A stretch of 64,000 bases of DNA from Yamagishiella unicocca (taxonomy: Eukaryota > Chlorophyta > Chlorophyceae > Chlamydomonadales > Volvocaceae): contig BDSL01000001.1 of the NCBI GenBank assembly GCA_003116995.1, positions 2,108,001 to 2,172,000 of the forward strand, given 5' to 3'. The notes below the pieces were generated by a model. The model had not been told where the DNA came from. It did no database searches and saw nothing but the letters and a program-made list of their open reading frames with translations. Shown piece after piece: positions 23,286 through 34,300 of the stretch. The position numbers and the translations under genes were made by a program. Within the stretch, counting starts at the first letter, position 1; every line of letters starts with the position of its first letter.

Positions 23286-26200
23286 ACCGCTTCGTGCTAT
23301 ATATGATCATGAGGAGCCTCCCCGGAGAGATCAGCCCGCAGAACTGCTCGCGGTCGCCCAGGCAGGGCGTGTTGCAGTCCGCAGCCGGGGCCGCACCGTA
23401 CGCCTGCGCCTGCGCCAGGCTGGAGCCGCCGAAGCAGCTGCCGCCCAGCATACCAAAGTACGGCATCTGCGCCGCCGCCGCCATCCCTGCGCAGCGCTGC
23501 ACCGTCATCGCGCGGTCGGCGTAGGCCAGCCGCGTGGGCAGCGCGTGGGGCTCCGGGGCCCGGTCGCCGAAGCAGCCGGCGAGTGTCCAGGAGGTGGTGC
23601 CTGCAGCTGCAGGGGGCGGCAGGGGGCGGCCGGGCAGGTACTGGGGAGGTGGGCATGTAGGTAGGTAGGCAGGCAGGTAGGCGCGGACGGGGATCAGCGC
23701 GGAGCAGGGGCACGGCTGATGACTGCTGTAAACGTCGGCGCCGACGCCCCCAGCAGTTTCTGCGTGCCTCCAACCAGTCCTTGCGGTCGAACCAGTCCAA
23801 TCGTCGCACCACGCTGCGAGCCCGTGCGTGCTAGTGATGGCGACACCGCTGCCGTGCTCCACCACCTCAGTCCCACAGGTCCCCACGGGTTACATGCCCT
23901 CATGCCCCACCAAGCCGCGTCTTTTCCTCCCGGTTCTGTTCCCCGGTATCCCCTCTCTCCACCCCACCGGCACCCTAGCACTCAAGGACGCGTTCCGCCA
24001 CAGCCCTCAGCAGCGAAGGCCGGCAGCTGCTCACCTGCCACCGGAGGCGCCAGCCGCGACGGTGGGCTCGGCGGTGGGGGCCGCGGCCCAGGCGACGGCG
24101 GCGGCGGCGGGCGTCTCGTTGGCGGCGGCGGCGATGAGATGCCCGTCTGAGGTACGTAGTCGGGGATCTTGCCCCCCAGTGCGGCGATCGAATCAATCAG
24201 GGTGTACAACGTCTCCGAGCCGGTGGAGCCGCGAGGCATTGCCGCACGTGCCTTGGCGACCACCGAGGTAACTGAGCAGGAGCAGGAGGAGAGACGGGGG
24301 CATGGCGGGGGATGGCGAGAGAACCCGTTTAAACGACATAGGAGACGGGGTGAGGGGAGGCGGGAGGGTGGCGCGGGAATTTTGGGAGGAGAGACGGCCG
24401 AGGGCGCAGCGAGGGGTGACAGCGCTGGCAGGAGCCCCGAGATCAGGGTTGATGCCAGGTCCAGGTCCTGTCGTCTTGCAGAGCTGAGGGCGGCAGACAG
24501 CCGCCCATGAGCTGGCAGCTGCGACAGCAGCGACATGACTGCCCACACGGGCTGCAGCACAAGGAGCGCGCGCGCTCTCTTCCGACCCTCGCTCCCCCGT
24601 CGTCCTACCCCTGCCCTCCTCACCGACTGTCAGGTCGTACTGCATGGGCGCCTGCCCCTGCAGGTACTGCAGGTAGGCGCCGGCAGCTAGCTCGGCGTTG
24701 ACGAGGACGCTGGGGGGCAGGGGGCCCACGGTGAAGACGTTGGGCTGGACCGGCGGAACGCTGCTCACCGCGTAGGTCATGCCAACAGGACTGGTGACCT
24801 GGGGGGGGGAGAGAGGGGCAGGTGGCGAGGGTAGAGCACGGATGGAAGTTACAAATGGGAGGAGGTGGTGGTAGTGGTGCGTACGGGGGGGCAGGAGGGT
24901 GTTCAGGGCTGTAAGCAGCATGTTCTGAGGGGCGCGGAAGGCGGGGGCAGAAGACGCCCCACCTTGTTGATTGCGATGGATTTGCTGCTGCTCTGGCGGC
25001 TGCTGCTGCTGCTCGTGTGACTCAGCAGGTTGCGGCCAACAGACAGCTTGACTGGCTTGGGGGGCTTCATCGCCTTGCGCTTCGAGCCAGCCGGGCTCGA
25101 CGCCGGCGTTGCCACCGGGGCCAGTGCAGGGAGCGGGGAGGAAGGCGGTGGAGGCGGCGGTGAAGGCGGCGATGAAGGCGGCGATGAAGGGGGCGGTGAA
25201 GGCGGCGGTGAAGGTGGCGGATGGATCTCGATCACCTCCAGGGGTGGTTCTTCCAGCAGATCAGCGGCGTCCGGGCCGAGCAAGATGGCGCCCTTGCCCG
25301 CGTTGAGGTAATCGCGCATCGCAGCCTGCGCGGCACCAAGTGGCAGGTTGGTGTGAGGTTGGTGTGAGGTTGGTGGTTGGTGTGAGGTTGGTGTGAGGTG
25401 GATGTGAGGTGGCTGCCGACCAACCGGGTGCAAGAAACGGAGACAAGTGCCCCCGGAAACATGCGCCGTACTCCGAGGCTTAACCCACGCGCTAGGCTGT
25501 CCACGCCGCCGCCCCCTACAGCCCCTTCACCCGTTCCCCAAGCAGGCATGCCGGGCAGCCGCCGAGCCCAAGGCCGCTGTCGTACATGACTCACCGCGAG
25601 ATCCAAGCTGTAGGCTGAGTCATCGTCACCCGGTCCGAGCACGTACAGATCCGTTGGCGGCCGTTTGCCCTGAGGCACCGTACCGCGAACCGACCGACCG
25701 AACAGATCGATATCTTGCACGTAGCCGCCCTCGGCTGCGGTCGTAGGTACGAACAGGTCAGGACGCAACTGGACGAGCCACTTGGCGAAAGGCACGTACT
25801 TGGCATGACTGACGCGAACCTGGGCAGTTCGGGTGATTGGATGGTTGGGTGGTTGGCGGCAGTCACAGGGTCAGGCGGTTCACAAGTTCAGTCACCGGCG
25901 GCCGAGTGTTTGGGGGGCGGAAAGCGCCAACCGCCCAATCCGTTCGTCTCCTCCCGTATCGCGTCTAGCGTACCTTGGCGCCACCACACTTAATGCCGTA
26001 GTACGACGCCCACGTGGCGCCCTGCATCAGCAGCCGGTCCAGCCCCTCCAGCTCCTGCCCGGGCCCCGGCACCGACTCGCAGCAGCCCTGCAGCACCATG
26101 GACTCGGAGCCCAGAGCCATCGCGGTGCCCTTGCTGTAGCGGGTCGCTCCGATGATGGTCTCCAGGGCGGGGCTGGCCACCACTGCGAAGCTGGCGCCGG

Positions 26201-28488
26201 TCAGGATGATGGTGGTGGTGGGCACCTGCTCTGACCCGGGCAGGGTAGGGCGGCAAGGTCAGGTGCAACATGGCGGCGCGACAGCAGTGCCTGACCAGGT
26301 GCGTGGCTGTCGCTACTGCCACTACTGCCACTGCTGCCACCGCTGCTGCTTCCTTGTACTCCAACGACGCCCGGGGGCGAAACCCGTTTAAGAACCCGCG
26401 AGACCCGTGCGTCGCTCACGCTTGAAGCATGCGGAGGGACGGGGCGGCGGAGGGCAGACAGGGCACGGGACGTGTGGGAGGGTGTGGGGAGGGTGCGCGG
26501 CGGCGACACGCTTACCAGCAGCGAAATGGATTTGACGCCGTGGGTGATGGTGTACCAGTCCGGGGAGGTGCCAGGCGGCAGCAGCGACAGCGGGGCCTGC
26601 TGCGCATCCTCGAGTGAGCCGTCCCTGTTGGCGCCGTTCCTCTTCGGGGACGGTTCGGGGGAGGACGGCTCCAGGGGCAGGCTTGGCATGGCGGGCGCGC
26701 GGCGGGCGTCGGACGCACGAGGCGTCGGGGAGGGGGGAGGCGGCGACGGTGACGGCGGCGGCGGCGAGGTGATTGGGTCTTCTGCAAGGGTGGAGTGGGC
26801 GCAGTCGCGGGCACAGCGGTCAGGATGGGTGTGTGTGACAGGAGACCCGTGGGCCGCCGCTGGAGAGTAAAGGAGGTGAGGCGTGACATGGGGCCACGAA
26901 CACATTGCTGTCTCTGGCGGTTTGCCGTATCTCGGTCGGGTGGGTTTTCCATCTTCCTGCGTCTCTTTTCAGTGTCACTCGATGCCCTTTATGGCTGTAC
27001 CTTCTGGTCTGGGGCCCAGCGTAACAAGTTACTGCTACAGCAGCACAGTTTCCAGCTATCAATGGGTAGGACTGACCCGCTGCGCTTCCTTTTCACTTCC
27101 GTGACATTCCCCTTGCGTTTCACTGTGCCGAACCTGTATAACCCCTTGCCGCATTAACCAAGCTTAAGACCCCAACTCTGCTTCCGGCTTGTCTGCCCCT
27201 GTAAGCCCCGCCACTCGTACACACCGCCGTACTGTGCATACCCGATGCCCACACGAAGCGCAGGGACGACACCACGTATTCGGAGCTGCCCCGCGGCTGC
27301 GCCATGCCGAGCTGCATGCCCGCCCACAGCGGCGCCTCCGCGGGTCGCGGCACCTCGACCGCGTAGCCGTAACACGTCGGATTGCCGACCAGCGTGTCGC
27401 CCACAAGCTGCCGCACCAGCCGGATACTCTCCACCAAGTTGTCGCGGCTGCAGCACACGATGGCCCGCAGCAAGGAGCCGGTGTGGGTGACGGCGAAGGG
27501 ACCAGCGAGCCGCCGGACCAGCTCGGCAGTCGTCAGCGGCAGCGACCCAGCCGCCGCGCCCGGCGAGCGGCTGACCACTTCGGTGCGGTGTCCCAGCCAG
27601 CCGGGGCCGCCCGGCGTGTAGGTTCCGTTCTTGTATAGGCCCAGGTTGTAGATTCCCCGAGGGAAGTAGCGGCCGCTGCCTAAGTCCACGTACGGTTCAG
27701 TGTAGTCTGCGGTGACGGTAGTGGTGTTGGATAATGATGTTTTTAACGATGGCGGTGGTGGCGGTGGTGGTGGTGGTGGTGGTTGCGGCATGTGCGGTTA
27801 GGGGGTCGCGTGTGGGGAATCACGAGTGGCGCACGGCATGCTAAGACCGTTGGCGCACGGCATGCTAAGACCGTTGGCGCACGACATGCTAAGACCGTTG
27901 GCGCACGGCATGCTAAGACCGTTGGCGCACGGCATACTAAGACTGATGGACGACGATTATGAGTTACGACAAGGCGGATGGGGAGGTTGGGAAGGAGCTC
28001 CTTGCGGCGGAAGGGGCGTCGAATGAGACGCGCGCGCATAGTTCCGCAACCTGGGTACAACCTTGCCGCGCATACTGCCATCACTTCCAAGATAATGCAT
28101 ATGCTATGCATCAAACATGAAGTCGCGCACATATAATGTCTAGGGTAGGGATGCGATAAAAAAAAACCTAAGCCCGAAATAAACGGACCGAAAATGAAGC
28201 GCACATACCAGCGTCGACGCCGGTTACGAGGCCAGTGATGCCGGTCGACTGAACGTATGTGAAGTACATTGCGTTCGGGTCCTCCTCCTCAAAGTTCGAG
28301 CAGATAAGCGGCGAATACGTCAGCGATAAAGGAGCTGTCTCTGCCGTTTTACGACGTGGCTGACGACTTCCTATTGCTCGATTTGGAAGCGAAGTAATTG
28401 CTAGCAGCAGTAGGCACGGCAGACGAAAACGTCGCATTCGAGAAAGCCGCCCAAAACACCGTGCCTCTACGGTGTTGGCCTTAACCAT
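23284..28488 (-). CDS. Secreted WSC-domain protein with proline-rich linkers and a TCAF/amidotransferase-like region
   Basis: Model of ~852 aa. Exons (transcription order): 28488-28209, 27706-27242, 26781-26516, 26225-25974, 25798-25595, 25325-24963, 24798-24624, 24271-24035, 23600-23284. Phases agree; the exon-5 acceptor (25798 rather than 25808) was chosen on phase. Start is the ATG at 28488; a hydrophobic signal-type segment (FRLPCLLLLAITSLP) follows, and an internal Met (MRRFRL) just before it could be the real start. Order: unassigned Cys-containing region (~94-248); PPPPSP linker; a region with LETIIGATRYSKGTAMALGS and AMRDYLNAGKGAILLGP, resembling the amidotransferase-like fold of TCAF/M60-type proteins (tentative); a second PPPS linker; a Ser/Lys-rich stretch; a third PPPPSP linker; C-terminal WSC domain (~755-850) with AGCFGD, MTVQRC, GGSCFGG, ADCNTPCLGD and FCG. 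WSC domains bind carbohydrate, so a cell-wall/matrix role is inferred. Six of the eight usual WSC cysteines are present. Confidence 0.75.
27830..27952. repeat. 24-bp tandem repeat in the first intron of the WSC gene
   Basis: Five copies of GGCGCACGGCATGCTAAGACCGTT with few substitutions, inside the intron between 28209 and 27706. Each copy contains the GCATGC palindrome; one is ACATGC and the last is CATACT. Confidence 0.9.
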
Positions 28489-31375
28489 GATGTCTGATCA
28501 AAACCCCTTTTCATATGAGCTCAGCGAAACCGTTAGGTAGGAACGCGTAGAGGTTAGCAAGGGCAGGGAAGCTCAAAGGCTCGCACCATCGGGCACCGCA
28601 GAGCTCTGGGGTATGGAAGATATCGCAATGCTATACAAGTTACGTTTGCTTATTGCTCATTCCCAATTTTTGTTGTACTCGGCCCATTCCTTGCTCGTCA
28701 CAGCGAGTTTGCAAAACCCATGAAATACGTGCATGCTGTTAATCCCGCTTTATATAGGTTACGTAAATGGCGCCGCGACATCCACGCGTGCTGCCGTCTC
28801 TGTGTGTTCGTTTTGGCAGTCTTTTGGCTGGCTTTTGCCCCTTCCTGGCCGGTGAGGGCGGGCTCTCTTGCCCGGTGATCTGTGTCGTGGTCTGGCCCAT
28901 CGGGCCCGCCTGGTTGCGCTTCCACGCTCGTAGGTGATCAAACCTCGCTTGTAACTCTCGCATTCTGATGAACCAATCAGACGCAGGCTACATCCTTGAT
29001 CTTGCCTAAACCACGCATCGCTCCATGGATTTTTCAAGTACTGATCGTGTTGATGCTAATATAGGGCTGGTCAGGCCCGCGTGCCTAACCGATCCTAATG
29101 TTCGTTGACGCCTGTCGGGGCAATCGTTGGTAACCGGACAGCGAAATAGCGCTGACTTGCTTCTTTGCATACGCGAAGTTTGCAAGATAACTTGGACAGG
29201 TTGCGGGTGTTCAGCGATCGCATTTCGTCTGGTTAGGCTCGTGTTTCCGTGGCATTCAGTACTTTTGCGGCCAGTCGAACGCCAGGCGCTCCCTGCCTGT
29301 ACGCTATCTGATAGTGCAAGCCCATAACAACTGTACCAACAAGCAATCAAAGCACGCAACTGCTTCTGCCAAATGACGTTTGGCCGTCGGGCGCATTACA
29401 TATCCTTAATAGTACGGCGGCTCCAGCCTTCGCAGGTGCTGTGTCAACCACTCGCTGCCTCGTGACAATGCTGAGGAGGGCTGAGGTCATGGCCTGAGAC
29501 AAACGGCTGGGATCGAAAACCTCTGGCGGGCGGGGCTGAGAGGAAACCCGTGGCTGAGAGGAAACACCAGGGGTCTCGACAACTTTACAAATCGCTTACA
29601 CAACAAGAGTAGTAACACTACCAACAGTCTCCAAAACGCCTCCTCGCCGCGTGCGCAACTGCGGACCCAGCCCCTATTGGAGGCGGCAACATGCTGCAAC
29701 TGGCAGCGCTCTACTGCAGCGCCTGGACCAGACTCGCACACCACCACCGCCACCACCATCACCATATGCGCACAGACCACACGCAGGACGTTTTGGCGAG
29801 GGCTTAGGGTTTATGGGCGGCGCGCGCACCGAGGCGCGTCAGCGTACGTGCGACACAACACGGCGCCCTCGACGTCCGCGCATGACATCACACGGCAGTA
29901 AGAATCACCAAAACAGACAGCACCGCCCGGAGAAGATGTAAAATGCCGTACGGCAGCCAATTGGTTTCTCATCATATATAGTTTAGGCGTCCACGCGGCA
30001 GCCTGCAGCGCGCGGCAAGAGTACAAGAGCACATCGTGCACGCACGCACGCACGATTTTGGCTGCGAGGAGGCGCTCGCTTACCTCATCGGGTCCAAACG
30101 AGTCCTAGTTCAACACCCCCCCCTTCACCGCACGCGCTGAGCAGTGGACATGCAGTGGCACGTCGTCCCGGCGCCTAAAACCTCCCACAAGAATCCACCC
30201 GTAGCTCTGGCTGGGGTCACATTGAAGCCATCGAGAGTGCGCCGCTGCGAAGTCAGTTATAGTCCTCGCTCAACCCACTCGCAACACATTTAAGCGCCGT
30301 ACACCGTCACCCCGAGCCATCTTGACGGCTGCACACGGCCGCTCATGGCGCAGCAGCAGCAGCAAACCACGACTGGCATGACACTGCGCCGCCGCGGGAT
30401 CGAACGGGCGTTCCCTGCATCGCAGCTGCGCTGCCCTCGCGGCACCCGGCCATAGGGCCGACCGCAACGGACGCAAAGCCATGCATGCGGACACAACCGC
30501 CAACCGCTCCACGAGTAACCTCCGCCAGTATGCACCGACGTTGTCAAATTACCTCGCTTGGATGTACGCGAATGCTTACCACCTAACAATATCTACGACG
30601 TCTCGTCCGGACGGATGGAGAGCCAGGTAGCTGCTTGCAGCTGCTCCTGCCGTCTCCTGCCGCGCGAAGACACAAACAAAGCTCATCATGGGGTCCCATC
30701 AAAAATTATTCCAACGACACAGCCCAAGTTTGCACTCGTCGCTCTCCAACTTTCCAAAACTTGACAATCGACATGCAGCCTGCCTTGCCCGGTGTGGTCA
30801 TAAATACACCCACACGCCTTGTTGACTGCACTGGGATGCCACGCAGCCAGCCGCAAAGCCCAGGTCGCGAATCGCTCACTCAGACCCACCAGCAAAACCA
30901 GGCGCCCACAAAGCAATTCCGGGTCCCGACAGGGAAATGAAACAATTTAGACGGACAAGTTTGGGCTGCGGCCCGTTAGACGATGGTCCCAGTTTCCGCA
31001 CTGGCGGTCTTGCTGCAGGCGATCCAGACCTTGCTGCAAGTAGGTGGACGCGGTCTCCCCTGGAGCTCCCTCCCTCCCGCAACGCCTCCGCCGCTTGCAA
31101 CAACGCCTCCGCCCCCCTCCCAGCTCCGCGCCGCTCCACCTGCCGTCGCTCTCCGTCCACCTCCCCTCCCTCGCCCCGCTCGCTCCCTCCACGCATGTCA
31201 CTGATGCATCTCTATTTCTTACACGCCGCGGCGAATCACGCCGCGCCGATATTCGCGGACGCACCCCGTCGCCCTTGCCCACCACTTTGCCGCCGGTCGT
31301 GGCTTCTCGCAGCAAATCGTCACCCAAAAGCGGCGCGACGCGCCTCTGCTCCCTCCCTCCCTCCCCTCCCTCCTC
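28489..31375. other. Intergenic region upstream of the WSC gene and downstream of the TmcB-like gene
   Basis: No gene recognised. It contains the probable WSC 5' UTR/promoter (just after 28488), the TmcB-like 3' UTR (to about 31200), a short (ACGC)n run near 30040 and a CAG run near 30350. Open frames are short and carry no recognisable motif. Confidence 0.55.
31219..31223 (-). promoter_or_regulatory. Candidate poly(A) signal TGTAA of the TmcB-like gene
   Basis: TTACA on the plus strand (TGTAA on the coding strand) about 153 bases past the stop codon at 31376-31378. Confidence 0.5.
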
Positions 31376-34300
31376 CTACATCGCTTTCTTGTGGGAGTGG
31401 TGTCCCCACTGCGACCCAACCCCACTAGGGGGAGCCGACATGTTGGCCTGGCTCGAGTGGCCGCCGCCGTCCTTCACCAGGTCCCGCAGCAGCACCCTCG
31501 CCACGATACCCTCGATGTCCACCTCTGGCGGCAGCTCGCTCAGCATGCGAGCTATGCGCTGCGTCTCCACTCTGTTGCCCCGCACGAAGGGGCGCAGCTG
31601 CATGAAGATGAAAGCCACCGCCAGCAGCCAGCTGAGCACGAGGCTGAAGATCTGCAGCAAACCGACCTGCTTGTAGAGGGAGTTGATGGCCTTGACCAGG
31701 CTCTTGGCAACGGTGTTGATGCCCGTCTCAATGTTGGCTGCAAAAATGGGGGGAGAGGTCGGGGGTCGGGCGGGGCGGTTGTTGGTGACATGTGGGGTTG
31801 CAAGGAAAACCCGTGTACGAATGGAGAAAACCGTTTAGGATAGCCGTTTGGGATGCATGCTGTAGAACTTGGTTGGGATGTCAGGGCGGAAGGACCGAGG
31901 GGGTCAGGGCGGCGGTGCGCTTGGTGGTGTTTCCTGGGGATGCCACACTGGCACTAGGATTTGGGCAGAGCTGCAGTGAGGCACTTGGGCAGGTGGGCAG
32001 GCAGGCAGGTGGGCAGGCGGCCAGGCAGGCAGGTGGGCAGGCAGGCAGGCGGGCAGGCAGGCAGGCGGCCAGGCGGCCAGGCGGGCAGGAGCTGGGGGCT
32101 GGGGGCTGCGAGTGAAGTGACCGGGGGGGGGGGCGTAGCGAGACGACCCGATTACACGACATAGGAAATTGAGAGCAGAAACTAAATGGCAAATAGTTTT
32201 CGGACACGCGGTTGATTGCGCATGCCCAAAACTTGGGTTGGCTACCTAGAAGCCTGTTGATATGGCTCGGGGGGGGGAAGGCCAGTCTCACCTTCGCCCT
32301 CGACCATGATGTAATCCAGATGCGTGTTATTGAGGGCGAGCAGCTCCAGCGGCTGCCGAGCCAAGTAGGCTACATCCTCCATGAAGCGATCCACCATCAT
32401 ACTGACGCCATGCACCGTGGCCTGTTGGGAGGGGTGCGGGAAGAGTGTGTGTATGTGCGCATGTGTGCCGCCCGCAGGCGACCGGGAGCGGGTGCGCAAC
32501 GTACGAGGCAAGGTGTGCCCAAAAGGCGCAGCAGGAATCCGGCGGAAGCACCACTTCCCGAGCAGTCCTCTGTCGCTGCTTGATGAGAGGAGGACACGTG
32601 GCACGTTGTATTTTGCATCTCTCCCCCCCGGAGGCCCCCCATGTTAGATATGTTTAATCAAAATATCCACTTTCTGGAACTCGGTCAGATCGGTAAGGCG
32701 CCCTGCAAATGCACCGCCTCACCGCGTAGTGGCTGTTGCCCTTTTCCAGGCAAGCCCCGGCATCCACTGTGGGTAACGAAGGGGAGGGGTTGCGGAGGGC
32801 GGAGTAGGTGCGTTGGGCGACGTGATGTGGTGTGGTGGGTGACGAGCCTCGTCAGGCAATCCGAAGGTGTGGGGCTGGCAAGCAATGTGTGCCGCCCGCA
32901 GATGCCGCCCGCAGAAAGCGGTAACGGCTGCGGCCCCGTGCATCCCGCCCACCCTCCCAGCCGCCTCCCCGCCCCCCACCCCTACAACAACGCCCTCCCA
33001 GCCGCCGCCCGGTGCCGTGCAACCCTCGCAAATACACACACGCGAAAACGCACTACCGCTCCTCCGCCTCCCTGCACCCGACCACCGTCCGGTCGATCCA
33101 ATTATTCGGTGAAGTCTCGCGGCTGCGCGGTAAATCAACACACGCACCTCCCCCCCCACACACGAGTAACCGCTTCCTTTCTGTTTACCCCCCCCTCCCC
33201 CCCCCCACACGAGTAACCGGTTCCTTTCTGTTTATCCCCCCCCCCTTCTCCTTAAACCCCTCCCCCCCCCACACACACGCCGCTGTCCGCACCTCCCGGC
33301 GAGGTGGCCAGGCAGCCGTCCATCCTGAAGGCCTGCCGCGACAGCGTCTCGTCACTGAACGCAGTGCTGGTGGTGCACAGCTCGAAGCGGCGGTCCTGGC
33401 GCATCGTCTCGTTGGCGCCGTACAGCAGCACGTCCCACTCACGCTGCGAGGAGGGCAGGGCGCGCCGTCAAGAGGGGCCCGCGCGCAGGCGAGTGAGCTG
33501 GCTGTCGCCGCTCTGAGCCCCCCAGCATGCCGGCGCCCAACCCGGCCCCCACTCAAACGTGCGAGGCATACAGGAGGCGCGGGCGCCGCACTTTCCCCGC
33601 TGGCATTCCAACGCTTGCACGCCCGGCTTCTAGGCGGGGCCACCTGGCAGTCGCATAGGTCCACGCCGTCAGCCCCCATACTCCGTTTCGAACACCTTAT
33701 TCAGTCGTACATCCGTACAGTCGTACAATCGTACTCATCGGGGACCCTCTGCACGTCCAGCGCCCCCGCACGCCTTGTGCTTGCCACCGCCCGCCCAGCC
33801 ACGGCTCCGCTCACCTCGAAAGCCCTCAGCTCGTGGCCGAGTATCGGCTGCAGCATCAACTTTCCAGCGTCCGCAGTCTGGCTATTGAGCTGCAGGCTGT
33901 ACAGGATGAGGCGGTGCTGAGGAGGGGGAGGGAGGACGGAAGGCGGCGGGGGGGGGGTATAAAAACCGTATTACGCAACGGGACAGGATAGTATGACGCG
34001 GCGGGGGGGGGAGGAGGGTAAACAGGGGTAACGGGTGGTTGCAGCAAGGAGGGTGCAAGGCGGGTGCAGAGCCCGTGGGGGCTCGTGACACGGCGGCCAA
34101 CTAAATTGGTGTCCCGGGCCGGACCACACCACCCGGCCTCGCGTCTCGAGACAAACCCACCGCGACGCGCCTACACCCCGCCGACGCAACCGCTGCAGCG
34201 CATGGGTCGAACGGGGGTTCCTGGCCCGTAGCCACGGCAACGGCGCGGCAACCTTAGCGCCGGTGAACGGCAACCGACAACCGCAACGGTCAACGGCTCT

